A stretch of 64,000 nt of DNA from assembly GCF_015101885.1 (NCBI RefSeq), contig NZ_CP062941.1, positions 620,001-684,000 of the forward strand. Direction: 5' to 3'. Below, in pieces: positions 33,724 to 43,080 of this stretch (position 1 is its first letter; the number at the start of each line of letters is the position of its first letter). A program made the translations under genes and the position numbers. The DNA is from Massilia litorea. GTDB taxonomy: Bacteria; Pseudomonadota; Gammaproteobacteria; Burkholderiales; Burkholderiaceae_D. The notes under the pieces were generated by a model. That model did not search any database. It was not told the origin of the DNA and saw only the letters and a list, made by a program, of their open reading frames with translations.

Positions 33724-33764
33724 GGATCGGCTGGTCGTCCGGCAACAACGCCGCATGAACCGCG

Positions 33765-34598
33765 TCAGATCATTTCCAGCGGCATCTTTCGCTTGGGTGG
33801 CGGGAAGGCACGGTCCAGCGCCGCCATGTCCTGCGGCGACAGCGCAATATCGAGCGCGGCGCGCAACTGCCTGACGTGCTCCGGGGTGCCGGCCTTCGGC
33901 AGCGCGATCACCTGATCGCTGCGCAGCACCCAGCGCAAGGCGATCTGCGCAGGGGTGGCGGAATGGGCTGCCGCCAGGCGCAGCAGCTCGGGTTCGCCGA
34001 GCAGGCGGCCCTGCTCGAGCGGGGAGTACGCCATGAGAGGGAGCTTGCGCTGCCCACACCAGGGCATCAGGTCGAACTCGATGCCGCGCCGCGTCAGGTT
34101 ATACAGCACCTGGTTGGCCGCCACCGCATCGCCTCCAGCCAGGGCGGCCAGTTCCTCCATGTCCGCCGTGTCGAAATTGCTGACGCCCCAGGAACGGATC
34201 TTACCCGCGCGCAGCAGTCGATCGAAGCCCTCCAGCGTCTCTTCCAGGGGGACCCCGCCGCGCCAGTGCAGCAAGTACAGGTCGACGACATCGGTGCCCA
34301 GCCGGCGCAGGCTGTCCTCGCACGCGGCGACCGTTCCACGCCGCGTCGCGTGATGGGGAAGCACCTTGGTGACGATGAAGGCCTCGCTCCTGCGGCCGGC
34401 AAGCGCCTCGCCGACCAGTTCCTCGGCGGCGCCGTCGCCGTACATTTCGGCGGTGTCGATGACGGTCATTCCGTTGTCGATGGCGTAGCGTATCGCATCG
34501 CGTTCGTCCTGCCGGTTTGCCGGACGTTCGCCCATGTGCCAGGTGCCCAGGCCGAGCACCGGCACCTGCTCTCCGGAGGGAAATCGCGTATTGCGCAT
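33765..34598 (-). CDS. Aldo/keto reductase
   Basis: A 277-residue NADPH-dependent (beta/alpha)8 oxidoreductase. The catalytic tetrad is complete: Asp48 and Tyr53 in DTAEMYGDG, Lys78 in IVTKVL, and His111 in YLLHWRG. Cofactor motifs such as GVSNFD and IALPKAG are present. ATG 34598 follows AGGAG; an ATG five codons upstream overlaps the LtrA stop. The gene follows ltrA by 11 bp, so the two form an operon. Substrate unknown. Confidence 0.93.
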   Translation of the reverse strand: MRNTRFPSGEQVPVLGLGTWHMGERPANRQDERDAIRYAIDNGMTVIDTAEMYGDGAAEELVGEALAGRRSEAFIVTKVLPHHATRRGTVAACEDSLRRLGTDVVDLYLLHWRGGVPLEETLEGFDRLLRAGKIRSWGVSNFDTADMEELAALAGGDAVAANQVLYNLTRRGIEFDLMPWCGQRKLPLMAYSPLEQGRLLGEPELLRLAAAHSATPAQIALRWVLRSDQVIALPKAGTPEHVRQLRAALDIALSPQDMAALDRAFPPPKRKMPLEMI

Positions 34599-34609
34599 GA
34601 TGGCTCCTG

Positions 34610-35770
34610 TCATGGCTGCTGTCCTGTGATGGCGCGCTTGCGCGGATGTTCGTGACGCTGCGGGGGGATGTTCAGGTATCTGAGACTGAGGAAAGCATAA
34701 CAAACCACCGCAGCGGTCAGGCCAAGCAGGATATGGCCTGTTTCGGGCAACAGCAGGGAAAGCCCGGTCAACACGAAGACGACCAGGGTATTGACGACCA
34801 GTTGGTGCCGCAGCTCGGGACGCTCCATGAAATAGGCGTACTGTTTGCCGATGAAAAAGCAGACCGCGCCGATGACCGACAGTACCCGGAAATCGGATAC
34901 GGCCATGTCGTCCAGGATCGCGTGCCGGATCAGGCTGGCCAGGATCGACAGGCCGATGAAGACGAACAAGTGCGAGTAGAGGACCGAATGGCCGGTACTG
35001 AGCTTCTGTTCGGACAGCAGGTGAAAACTGTCGAAGTAAACCCACCAGATGCTCGATATCGTCACGAAGCCGGTGGCGGCGGTCAGCAGCTTCTCCGGCG
35101 TCCATCTGATGTCGGCCAGTCCCGTGGACAGGCTGGTGATGGACTCTCCCAGGATGATGATCGTGAGCAGGCCCACACGCTCGATCAGGTGCTCGGTATG
35201 CGCTGGAATGGCCTCGAGACGGCGCCGCAAGAAAAAGATGAACGCCCCCAGGTCGAACAGTATTCCCAGGTAAAACACGACATATCTCTCCGGCGCCGGG
35301 AACAGGACCGAAGCGAGGCTGATGGTGGCGCCGGCTACGATCACCCAGCCGACTGCCGTTGTGAGTGCGACGCTTTCCTTGTGCCGGTATTTCGACACGA
35401 AATACATCATGGCCACGATGTATTTCGAACCGGCGTAACAGGCGACGATCGCCTCGAAGCCGGCCGTGAATCGCTCGTCGATCAGGCCCGAGATGATGAT
35501 CAACAGGAACATGATGAACAGGGTCGCCAGCCGATGCTTGCGGTCATCCGCATCGAACCGGTTGGCATACATCGTGTGGCTGGCCCACAGCCACCACAGG
35601 GGTATGAAAACCAGGACGAATTTCCAGAACTGGAGCGGGTCGAGGTGCCCCTCGTGCGTGTGGCTCAGGATATGCGTTACGTCATCGATCGTTACCACAA
35701 AAATCAGATCGAAGAAACACTCGAGCCAGGTGGCATGGCGATTGGGATCGAAATATTTTGTGTTGTGCAT
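34610..35770 (-). CDS. LtrA-family (low temperature requirement) membrane protein
   Basis: A 386-residue integral membrane protein with about ten hydrophobic segments. The family N-terminus is clear: [19 protein letters not shown], followed by [19 protein letters not shown] and [15 protein letters not shown] in the middle. LtrA was named for cold-sensitive growth in Listeria, but its biochemical role is unknown. The start may be ATG 35770 or the in-frame GTG at 35794; neither has a good ribosome binding site. The last residues run into the aldo/keto reductase leader. Confidence 0.9.
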   Translation of the reverse strand: MHNTKYFDPNRHATWLECFFDLIFVVTIDDVTHILSHTHEGHLDPLQFWKFVLVFIPLWWLWASHTMYANRFDADDRKHRLATLFIMFLLIIISGLIDERFTAGFEAIVACYAGSKYIVAMMYFVSKYRHKESVALTTAVGWVIVAGATISLASVLFPAPERYVVFYLGILFDLGAFIFFLRRRLEAIPAHTEHLIERVGLLTIIILGESITSLSTGLADIRWTPEKLLTAATGFVTISSIWWVYFDSFHLLSEQKLSTGHSVLYSHLFVFIGLSILASLIRHAILDDMAVSDFRVLSVIGAVCFFIGKQYAYFMERPELRHQLVVNTLVVFVLTGLSLLLPETGHILLGLTAAVVCYAFLSLRYLNIPPQRHEHPRKRAITGQQP

Positions 35771-36051
35771 ATTGGCTGAGTGTCGACTGTGCACCGGAAC
35801 GCGTTCGGCCCATCCATGCTCTTGCGCGCTCTTGCGCGCCGCATGAGACGAGTCGATACTAGCAAAAAGCCGGCAGCCGAGCGCCGCACGATTGGCGGCA
35901 GTCGCGCGGCGCGCGCGGCCGAAACCGAGGAACTTAGCTACCCTACTCCCATCTTACAAGTTGCTGCTCTGACGCCATGCCTGACCGCCTTCGAGCGACG
36001 ACAGCGCGACAATACGAAAGGCCGACCGGCCGCAGATGGCGGAGCGACAGC

Positions 36052-38508
36052 ATGAAGACGGACAATGGATCAGCAAGCGGTGAACAGCCCGGCGCGGAGT
36101 TGCAGGCGATGTCGCGCCAGCTCCTGGGCACGCTGGAGGCCATGTCCGACGCGTTCTACACGCTGGACAAGGGATGGCGGTTCACCTACCTGAACGAAGC
36201 AGCCGAGCGGCTGCTGCGGCGGTCGCGCCACGAGTTGCTCGGCAAGGTGTTGTGGGAAGCCTACCCGGACCTGGTGGGTACGCATTTCGGGGCGCAGTAC
36301 GAGTTTGCGATGGCGCGCCGGCAGCCGGTCGCATTCGAGGAATACTACGCCCCGCTGCAGGCATGGAAGGACGTGCGCATCTTCCCGACGGAAGAAGGCC
36401 TGGCCACCTATACCACCGAAATCACCGAGCGCAAGCGGCTGCAGGAGATGGAGCGCGAGGCCGCCGAGCGGTTCAGGATGGTGGCGCGTGTGACCAGCGA
36501 CATCATCTGGGACTGGGATGTCCCCAAGGGCCGCCTCTGGTGGAGCGAGGGCGTGCAATCCATGTTCGGCTACGACGCGGACGCCTTCAATGACGGCATC
36601 GACGACTGGACCTCCCGGATCGCGCCGGAGGATCGTGAGCGCGTCGTCAGCGGCTTGTATGCGGCAATGAATGGTGGGCGCGAAACCTGGGGCGCGGAAT
36701 ACCGCTTCCTGCGCGGGGACGGCGCTTACGTCAGCGTACGGAACCAGGGCGTGTTCAGGCGCAACGCCGAAGGTGCAACGCTCAACGTGATCGGTTCGAT
36801 GCTCGACATCAGCGCGGAGAAGCAGGCCGAAGCCGAGCGCCGCGAAGCCGAAGCACGCAACCGGCTGCTGGCGTCGCTGCTGGACAATGCCCACGATGCG
36901 ATCTCGGTTTCAAGTATCGATTTGCGCATCACCTACTGGAACCAGGGCGCCGAACGCCTGTTCGGCTGGACCGCCGCCGAGGTCATCGGCAAGACCAAGG
37001 GCGAACTCATGATGCTGGGCGAGGACGACCTGGAACGGGCGTATCACCAGGTCGTGCACAAGGGCGACTGGCGCGGCGAAATCGGCAAGCGGCGCAAGGA
37101 CGGGCGCCGGGTGACGGTCGAATCGCACCTGACCCTCGTGCGCGGCGACGATGTCCAGCCGCCCCTGGTGCTGGAAATCGAAACCGACATCACGCAGCGC
37201 AAGCACGACGAGCATGCGATCCTCAGCCTCGCCTTTTTCGATCCCCTGACGCGCTTGCCGAACCGGCGCCTGCTGCTGGACCGGCTGCGGCACGCGGTCG
37301 CGGCAACCAGGCGCGACGGCCATGGCGGCGCCCTGCTCTTCATCGACCTGGATAACTTCAAGACCCTCAACGATACGCTCGGGCACGACAAGGGCGACCT
37401 GCTGCTGCAGCAGGTCGCGCGGCGCCTCGAAGCGCGGGTGCCGCGCGGCAGCGACACCGTGGCGCGGCACGGCGGGGACGAATTCGTCATCGTGCTGGAG
37501 TACCTGAGCGCGGACCAGGAAGAGGCGGCAGCCCAGGCCGAACACGTCGCAGAAAAATTGCTCGGCGCATTCAATGAGCCGTTCCAGCTGGACGGGCACC
37601 AGCACTATGCGACGCCCAGCATCGGCGTGGCCCTGTTCGACCAGGACATCAAGGACATCGACGAACTGCTCAAGCGCGCAGACCTGGCGATGTACCAGGC
37701 CAAGGCGGCCGGCCGCAACACGATCCGCTTCTTCGACCTGCACATGCAGACGGTGATCAATGCGCGTGTCGCGCTGGAGGCCGATCTGCGCCGCAGCCTG
37801 CAAACCCACGGATTCGCCCTGCATTACCAGCGCCAGACCGACAGCAGCGGCTACACCATGGGCGCCGAGGCGCTGCTGCGCTGGCAGCGCCCGGGGAGCC
37901 AGCCAGTGTCGCCATCCGTGTTCATTCCGCTCGCCGAAGAGACCGGGCTGATCGTGCAGCTGGGCGAGTGGGTCCTGGAAGCGGCATGCCGCCAGCTGGT
38001 GGCCTGGGCCAGCCGCCCGGAAACCGCGCACCTGACGATGGCGATCAATGTGAGCGCGCGCCAGTTCCGCCAGCCGGCCTTCGTGGACCTGGTACTGCGG
38101 GTCATCGAGCGTACCGGCGCAGACCCGCGGCGGATCAAGCTCGAGCTGACCGAGAGCCTGCTGGTCGCGAACGTCGAGAATACGATCGACACCATGCACG
38201 CGCTCAAGGAGAAAGGGATCGGGTTCGCGCTCGACGATTTCGGCACAGGGTATTCCTCGCTCGCCTACCTGAAGCGCCTGCCGCTCGACCAGCTGAAAAT
38301 CGACCAGTCTTTCGTGCGCGACGTGCTCACCGATCCGAACGACGCCGCGATCGCGCGCACGATCCTCGGGCTGGGCCGCACCCTGGGACTGGACGTGATC
38401 GCGGAAGGCGTCGAAACGGCGGACCAGCGCAACTTTCTTGCCATGCACGGATGCAGTGCGTTCCAGGGTTACCTGTTCGGACGGCCGGTGGCGGCGGAGC
38501 AGTTCTGA
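36052..38508 (+). CDS. PAS-PAS-PAS-GGDEF-EAL cyclic di-GMP enzyme
   Basis: An 818-residue cytoplasmic signalling protein without membrane segments. Order: PAS 1 (about 20-120, AMSDAFYTLDKGWRFTYLNE), PAS 2 (about 145-255, TSDIIWDWDVPKGRLWW), PAS 3 (about 265-385, DAISVSSIDLRITYWNQGAE), GGDEF (about 395-555) and EAL (about 575-815). The catalytic GGDEF is intact at residues 473-477; the phosphodiesterase motif EALLRW starts at 606 and DDFGTGYSS follows at 728, so both activities look possible. ATG 36052 has GGAG upstream; an earlier in-frame start at 35977 is less convincing. It stands alone, divergent from ltrA. Confidence 0.94.
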   Translation: MKTDNGSASGEQPGAELQAMSRQLLGTLEAMSDAFYTLDKGWRFTYLNEAAERLLRRSRHELLGKVLWEAYPDLVGTHFGAQYEFAMARRQPVAFEEYYAPLQAWKDVRIFPTEEGLATYTTEITERKRLQEMEREAAERFRMVARVTSDIIWDWDVPKGRLWWSEGVQSMFGYDADAFNDGIDDWTSRIAPEDRERVVSGLYAAMNGGRETWGAEYRFLRGDGAYVSVRNQGVFRRNAEGATLNVIGSMLDISAEKQAEAERREAEARNRLLASLLDNAHDAISVSSIDLRITYWNQGAERLFGWTAAEVIGKTKGELMMLGEDDLERAYHQVVHKGDWRGEIGKRRKDGRRVTVESHLTLVRGDDVQPPLVLEIETDITQRKHDEHAILSLAFFDPLTRLPNRRLLLDRLRHAVAATRRDGHGGALLFIDLDNFKTLNDTLGHDKGDLLLQQVARRLEARVPRGSDTVARHGGDEFVIVLEYLSADQEEAAAQAEHVAEKLLGAFNEPFQLDGHQHYATPSIGVALFDQDIKDIDELLKRADLAMYQAKAAGRNTIRFFDLHMQTVINARVALEADLRRSLQTHGFALHYQRQTDSSGYTMGAEALLRWQRPGSQPVSPSVFIPLAEETGLIVQLGEWVLEAACRQLVAWASRPETAHLTMAINVSARQFRQPAFVDLVLRVIERTGADPRRIKLELTESLLVANVENTIDTMHALKEKGIGFALDDFGTGYSSLAYLKRLPLDQLKIDQSFVRDVLTDPNDAAIARTILGLGRTLGLDVIAEGVETADQRNFLAMHGCSAFQGYLFGRPVAAEQF

Positions 38509-38574
38509 TCCGTTCGAAGCCGTGACCGGGCAACGCCGACGGGTCGCCGGCGAACCATCGTCCGCTTCCCGCGC

Positions 38575-38922
38575 TCACGCCGTGCCGGAGAAGGGCAGCA
38601 TCAGCGGCTCGCGCAGCCGGATAATCTGGCGCACTTCGTCGTCCTGGATCACTTCCATGCTGGCCAGTCCGGTGGCGCCGTGATCGAGCCAGACTTCGCG
38701 CGGCTTGGGGATCAGGTGATCGAGGCCCTCGACGAGAATTTCGATGAGATCGTCCTTGGGGTCGTAGCTAATGCCCAGCAATTGAATCCACTCCTGCTCG
38801 ATCTGGTCGCCGATATCGAGCCCGATCACCTCGATCTCGACCTGCTTCCCGACCAGCAGCGATTTCGACATCTGGTCGAAAGTTTTCTGCCATGCCGCTT
38901 TATCCAGTTTTGCTGTAGCCAT
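38575..38922 (-). CDS. DUF5335-like small protein
   Basis: A 115-residue acidic cytoplasmic protein: KLDKAAWQKTFDQMSKSLL, then VEIEVIGLDIGDQIEQEW, DLIEILVEGLDHLI and DEVRQIIRLREPLML. This pattern resembles DUF5335, a family of small proteins of unknown function often near stress or regulatory genes; the assignment is from memory of the pattern. It is well formed, with normal codon use, and isolated between two other transcription units. Confidence 0.7.
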   Translation of the reverse strand: MATAKLDKAAWQKTFDQMSKSLLVGKQVEIEVIGLDIGDQIEQEWIQLLGISYDPKDDLIEILVEGLDHLIPKPREVWLDHGATGLASMEVIQDDEVRQIIRLREPLMLPFSGTA

Positions 38923-39083
38923 GATGTTTGCCTCTGCCTCTCACTGATCCGCACCGGTACCGCCGGCACAAGGAAACTCCCACCTTGGTCCGGTACCCGG
39001 TCGTTAGTTTGCGTTAATCAAGGTGCTTAATCCTGTGTGGTGCGCATCGGGGGATCGGCATGCAGCCGGCCATGATGCTTCGT

Positions 39084-40067
39084 TCAAGGCTGGGATGCCG
39101 CCAGCTGCGGCAGGATCTCCTGGCCGATTTCTTCGAGCACGTCGCCGGCCTTGCGCGCGCCGTACTTGAAGTTCAGGATGACGTGATTGACCCCAATCGA
39201 GCGTACCGCCTCGAGAAAGCGCAGGATAAAGTGCCGGCCGCCGCGAAAGCCCAGGTGGATCGGCGTGGGCGCAGCGTCGGGATCGTCGCTCAGGTCGACA
39301 TAGAACGATTGCACGAAGGGCTTGAAGACGCCGGGTGCCGCAATTCCCACCGCGGCGCGCCAGTGCGCCGCCACCTCGGCCTGGCGCTGGAGTCCGCGCG
39401 GGTAGGTGATCCACCCGTCCGCATGTTTCGCGATCCAGTCCAGCGGCTGCCCGCTGTGACCGGTAACGAGCATCGGCACGGGAGTCATCGGCTTGGGGAT
39501 GAGATCGGCGGTCCCGGCCAGCGTGCCGTGGGACGACTGGAGTGTCGGGAACTGCTCGGCAAGGACCGTGCGCACGACGCGCAGGTTGTCGCGGAACAGG
39601 GCGGAACGCTGTTCGAAATCGACGCCGAAGGCCGGGAACTCGACCGGCCGGTCGCCGGAGGCAATGCCGAGGACCAGGCGGTTGCCCGAAAGCCGGTCCA
39701 CCGATGCCACGCCCTTGGCGGTATGCAAGGGGTGGCGCAGGGTCAGGACCAGGGCGCCGGTGGCCAGCGCGATCTCGCTGGTCTGCGCCGCGATCCAGCC
39801 GAGATAGACCCACGGATCGTAGACCTGGCCCACGTCGCCGAAGCTGGGGTCGCGCAGCGGCACGTCGCGGCACCACAGCGCGGCGTATCCGAGTTCTTCG
39901 GCGCGCCGGGCCAGGCCTTCCTGGCCGAGCATCGTCGGCTGGTCGCCGGAGAACGCCTCGATCGGGAAGAACACGCCGAGCGTCAGCCGATCCGGCGCAA
40001 ACATGCGTTGAAAGCCCCTGGAATCGCCTGGCCTGGCCGTCCGGTTCGGTGTCAGCATGTCTGCCAT
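39084..40067 (-). CDS. LLM-class (bacterial luciferase-like) flavin oxidoreductase
   Basis: A 327-residue TIM-barrel flavoprotein of the luciferase-like monooxygenase superfamily. LTLGVFFPIEAFSGDQP opens the barrel, AEELGYAALWCRDVPLRD, EIALATGALVLTLRHPL and NRLVLGIASGDRP are conserved strands and the flavin phosphate region, and VTGHSGQPLDWIAKHADGW is near the C-terminal end. ATG 40067 is chosen; the frame extends to 40124. It uses reduced FMN or F420-like cofactor; specific substrate unknown. Divergent from the AcuI-type reductase gene. Confidence 0.9.
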   Translation of the reverse strand: MADMLTPNRTARPGDSRGFQRMFAPDRLTLGVFFPIEAFSGDQPTMLGQEGLARRAEELGYAALWCRDVPLRDPSFGDVGQVYDPWVYLGWIAAQTSEIALATGALVLTLRHPLHTAKGVASVDRLSGNRLVLGIASGDRPVEFPAFGVDFEQRSALFRDNLRVVRTVLAEQFPTLQSSHGTLAGTADLIPKPMTPVPMLVTGHSGQPLDWIAKHADGWITYPRGLQRQAEVAAHWRAAVGIAAPGVFKPFVQSFYVDLSDDPDAAPTPIHLGFRGGRHFILRFLEAVRSIGVNHVILNFKYGARKAGDVLEEIGQEILPQLAASQP

Positions 40068-40235
40068 GATCTCACCCCGCAGGTTGAATCGGTCTAAGAT
40101 ATCGTCGTTCCGCGGCGAGTGCAAGCGCGCCCTGAACCGAACGGCGTCCCGATTGCCGTGGTGGAAGTAGTGTCGTATCTTGTAGATCCAGGGCTCATCA
40201 GCCGCCCCTTTATTTCACGCACCCGGGAGACCAGC

Positions 40236-41225
40236 ATGTTCACTGCAATCGTGCTCAACAAGAACGATGACGGCAGCACCGCTGCCCAGCTTGCCCAGCT
40301 CGACGACGCGCAGTTGCCAGCCGATGGCGATGTGACCGTGCGCGTCGACTATTCGACAATCAACTACAAGGACGGCCTGGCCATCACCGGCAAGGCGCCT
40401 GTCGTGCGCAGCTGGCCGATGGTGCCCGGCATCGATGGCGCGGGCGAGGTCATTGCGTCGTCGCATCCGGACTGGAAGGAAGGCGACGCATTCATCCTGA
40501 ACGGCTGGGGTGTCGGCGAAGCGCACTGGGGCTGCCTGGCGCAGCGTGCGAAACTGAAAGGCGGGTGGCTGATCCCACGGCCGCCGGGCATGTCGGCCAG
40601 GACCGCGATGGCAATCGGAACGGCGGGCTACACCGCGATGTTGTGCGTGACGGCCCTGCAGGAGCAAGGCGTCGACAGGAACAGCGGCGAGATCCTGGTG
40701 ACCGGCGCATCGGGCGGCGTCGGCAGCATTGCGATTGCGCTCCTCGCCAGCCAGGGCTACCGCGTGGTCGCGTCCACCGGCAAGCTGGCCGAGGCCGATT
40801 ACCTCAAGACCCTCGGCGCGGTCGAGGTCATCGATCGCGCCGCACTGTCCGCTCCCGGCAAACCGCTGCAGAAGGAACGCTGGGCCGGGGTCGTCGATTC
40901 CGTCGGCTCGCACACGCTGGCCAATGCGGTCGCACAGACCCGTTACGGCGGCACCGTCACGGCATGCGGACTGGCCCAGGGGATGGATTTCCCGGCGTCG
41001 GTTGCGCCATTCATCCTGCGCAGCGTCAGGCTGATCGGCATCGACAGTGTGATGGCGCCCCTGCCGAAACGCGTGGCAGCATGGGAGCGGCTGGCGAACG
41101 AACTGGACGCGAACAAACTGGCGACGATTACGCAGGAAATCGGATTGGCGCAGGCAATTGCCCTTGCCCCGGACCTGCTCGCCGGGAAGCTACGTGGCCG
41201 GCTGGTGGTGAACGTCAATGCCTGA
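40236..41225 (+). CDS. AcuI/YhdH-type acrylyl-CoA reductase-like oxidoreductase
   Basis: A 329-residue medium-chain dehydrogenase/reductase without zinc ligands, of the YhdH/YhfP group (AcuI, acrylyl-CoA reductase). Typical segments are VDYSTINYKDGLAITGKAP, PGIDGAGEV, FILNGWGVGEAHWG, the NADPH loop VTGASGGVGSIAIALL, YGGTVTACGLAQGMDFP and RLIGIDSVM. ATG 40236 follows GGGAGA. It may detoxify acrylyl-CoA or reduce other enoyl substrates. Confidence 0.9.
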   Translation: MFTAIVLNKNDDGSTAAQLAQLDDAQLPADGDVTVRVDYSTINYKDGLAITGKAPVVRSWPMVPGIDGAGEVIASSHPDWKEGDAFILNGWGVGEAHWGCLAQRAKLKGGWLIPRPPGMSARTAMAIGTAGYTAMLCVTALQEQGVDRNSGEILVTGASGGVGSIAIALLASQGYRVVASTGKLAEADYLKTLGAVEVIDRAALSAPGKPLQKERWAGVVDSVGSHTLANAVAQTRYGGTVTACGLAQGMDFPASVAPFILRSVRLIGIDSVMAPLPKRVAAWERLANELDANKLATITQEIGLAQAIALAPDLLAGKLRGRLVVNVNA

Positions 41226-41293
41226 GTAAAGCACCTGGGCTGCGGGGTCCGGCGCCGCTCACGTCTGGCTCGACTTTCTCCCGCAGGGCAGCC

Positions 41294-41740
41294 TTACCTC
41301 TTCTGGTATTCGAACGGCGGCATGGCCTTCAGCGCATCCTTCGTCGCCCCAGGCAAGGTCAGCTGTTTATTCTGGAGCTTCAACTGCTCCGTCGGGATGG
41401 CAACGTCCCGTTTGCCGATGCCCAGGAAGCCACCGACGCCGATAATCGCGAACGTGGCTGCGGGCGTGTTGCCCGCCTTGCCTGGAGAAATGATCAGGTC
41501 GTCGATCTTGCCGATCTTATCGTTCTTGTCGTTGACCACTGTCTTGCCGAACAGGTCGTGCTTGGCACTCCACCCGACGACAATCGCTTCCATCTCGACC
41601 ACGGTAACCCCCAGGGGCGCCCGGCCAGCCACTGGCGCGGCGGGGGCCTGCGCGGTCGACTGCGCCGGTGCCTGTGCCGATGCAAGGCCCCCCCAGAGGG
41701 GAAGAGCCGACATCGTCAAGACTGCGATGAACCGTTTCAT
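41294..41740 (-). CDS. Exported PRC-barrel domain protein
   Basis: A 148-residue protein with a signal peptide (MKRFIAVLTMSALPLWGGLASA), an Ala/Gln/Pro-rich linker, then a PRC-barrel: WSAKHDLFGKTVVNDKNDKIGKI spread over residues 60-85 with DDLIISPG and FLGIGKRDVAIP. AGGAGG precedes ATG 41740. It is the third gene after the peroxiredoxin and DsbA-like genes (13 bp gap). Periplasmic PRC-barrel proteins are of unknown role and often stress-induced. Confidence 0.88.
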   Translation of the reverse strand: MKRFIAVLTMSALPLWGGLASAQAPAQSTAQAPAAPVAGRAPLGVTVVEMEAIVVGWSAKHDLFGKTVVNDKNDKIGKIDDLIISPGKAGNTPAATFAIIGVGGFLGIGKRDVAIPTEQLKLQNKQLTLPGATKDALKAMPPFEYQKR

Positions 41741-41753
41741 GACGCCTCCTTTA

Positions 41754-42329
41754 TCAGTGCGCCCGCGGCCGTGGGGCGTGCTGCCCCCTCGACGGGTGTG
41801 GAGCACGCACCTGCGCGGCAAAACGCAGTGCGTCGATCAGCGATTCGTCGTCGAAGCCGCCTTCATACGGTTCGCCGTTGATGAAAAAGCTGGGCGTGCC
41901 CGCCGCGCCGCTGCGCACGGCGCCCATGAAGTCCTCTTTCACCTTGGACAGGAAGCGGTGGGACACCACATCGTCGGTGAAACGCTGCATGTCGAGCCCG
42001 AGGCGTTGCCCGAGCCGCGTCAGCAGCGCTGGACTGAGCAGGTCCTGGTTCTCGTAGATCAAGTCGTGCATGGGCCAGAACTTGCCTTGCGCGTCCGCCG
42101 CCTCGGCCGCCTCGGCCGCCGCTTGCGCCATCGGGTGGACCTGGGTCAGCGGCATGTGGCGGAACACGAAACGCATGTCCTCACCCATCGTCGCCAACAC
42201 GTTCTTCAAATAAAAATGCGCCGCCCTGCAGTGCGGGCACTGGAAATCGCCATACTCGACCAGTGTCACCGGCGCATCCGCCGGTCCCAGCACGTGGTCG
42301 GTTTCATCGATCTGCTTTGTCAGACTCAT
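41754..42329 (-). CDS. DsbA-family thioredoxin-fold protein
   Basis: A 191-residue thiol-disulfide protein (DSBA-like Thioredoxin_4) with active site CPHC in GDFQCPHCRAAH and the cis-Pro segment AGTPSFFING. No signal peptide is seen, so it probably acts in the cytoplasm, like the sodium/hydrogen-antiporter-associated DsbA-like proteins. Its ATG overlaps the peroxiredoxin stop by 4 bases (ATGA), showing translational coupling. A role as electron donor or partner to the peroxiredoxin is inferred. Confidence 0.9.
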   Translation of the reverse strand: MSLTKQIDETDHVLGPADAPVTLVEYGDFQCPHCRAAHFYLKNVLATMGEDMRFVFRHMPLTQVHPMAQAAAEAAEAADAQGKFWPMHDLIYENQDLLSPALLTRLGQRLGLDMQRFTDDVVSHRFLSKVKEDFMGAVRSGAAGTPSFFINGEPYEGGFDDESLIDALRFAAQVRAPHPSRGQHAPRPRAH

Positions 42330-42799
42330 GATCTGCTCCCATCCATTTCTTCCAGCACCTTGAGGATACCGTCGGCGCCCGGATTGATGCCGATCGGCGA
42401 AACATACGCCCAGCGAATCACGCCTTCCTCATCGATGACGAACAAGGCCCGTTCGCTGACACCTTCCCTGGTCCGATAGACGCTGTAGTCGCGTGCGACC
42501 GCGCCCTTGGGCTCGAAGTCGGACAGCAGCGCAAGTTTGTAGCCGCGGTGCTCGCGAAAGGCGGCATGGGACCAGGCGCCGTCCACTGAAATGCCGATGC
42601 AGATCGCCCTGTGTTTGGCGAACTCATCGCGCAGCTCGTTGTAGAGTGCCAGCTGGTCGCCGCAGACCGGGCTCCAGTCAGCCGGATAGAACGCGAGAAT
42701 CACTCGCTGGCCACGAAACTCCGAGAGCTTGATCCGCTGGTCGGGCGTGGAATTGAGTTCGAACTCCGGGGCGCGTGCGCCCGCCTTCAATGCTTCCAT
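42326..42799 (-). CDS. AhpC/TSA-family peroxiredoxin
   Basis: A 157-residue thiol peroxidase. The peroxidatic Cys is in FYPADWSPVCGDQ, at the family position although Ser replaces the usual Thr. Other marks are APEFELNST, CIGISVDGAWSHAAF, LLSDFEPKGAVARDYSVYR and ALFVIDEEG. ATG 42799 follows AGGGAGC. First gene of a three-gene minus-strand operon with a DsbA-like protein and a PRC-barrel protein. Confidence 0.93.
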   Translation of the reverse strand: MEALKAGARAPEFELNSTPDQRIKLSEFRGQRVILAFYPADWSPVCGDQLALYNELRDEFAKHRAICIGISVDGAWSHAAFREHRGYKLALLSDFEPKGAVARDYSVYRTREGVSERALFVIDEEGVIRWAYVSPIGINPGADGILKVLEEMDGSRS

Positions 42800-42845
42800 G
42801 CCAGCTCCCTGTGCGCTTGAAAAAAACCTGTAACCCGTAGGACGG

Positions 42846-42870
42846 AACGTGGGGGGCTAAGTTCCACGTT
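42846..42870. repeat. Short inverted repeat upstream of the peroxiredoxin operon
   Basis: AACGTGG (42846-42852) and CCACGTT (42864-42870) with an 11-base spacer, in the region between the divergent peroxiredoxin and adh transcription units. It could be an operator or a dispersed palindrome. Confidence 0.4.
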
Positions 42871-43080
42871 GTTTCATTCTAGTCCGCGGGCGCCGGAATA
42901 ACAGGTGCCAGGCACGCGCGCGGAAAATCAGCAATCGCCGCTTGCTATTGGCAGGCCCGCGTCTAAGCTGGATAAATTGTCCCGCGGGTACCGCCTGCGG
43001 ATTTTGCCGACGTGCCGCCGGGCCTGGCCTTGCGCCGTTTGCGGAGCAAGCTGTTTCAGGCGGACTCAAAGGAGCAGACT

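Noticed and set aside
36910..38448. Open frame of 512 codons antisense to the PAS-GGDEF-EAL gene
   Set aside because: Shadow of an intact multidomain protein; no motif of its own.
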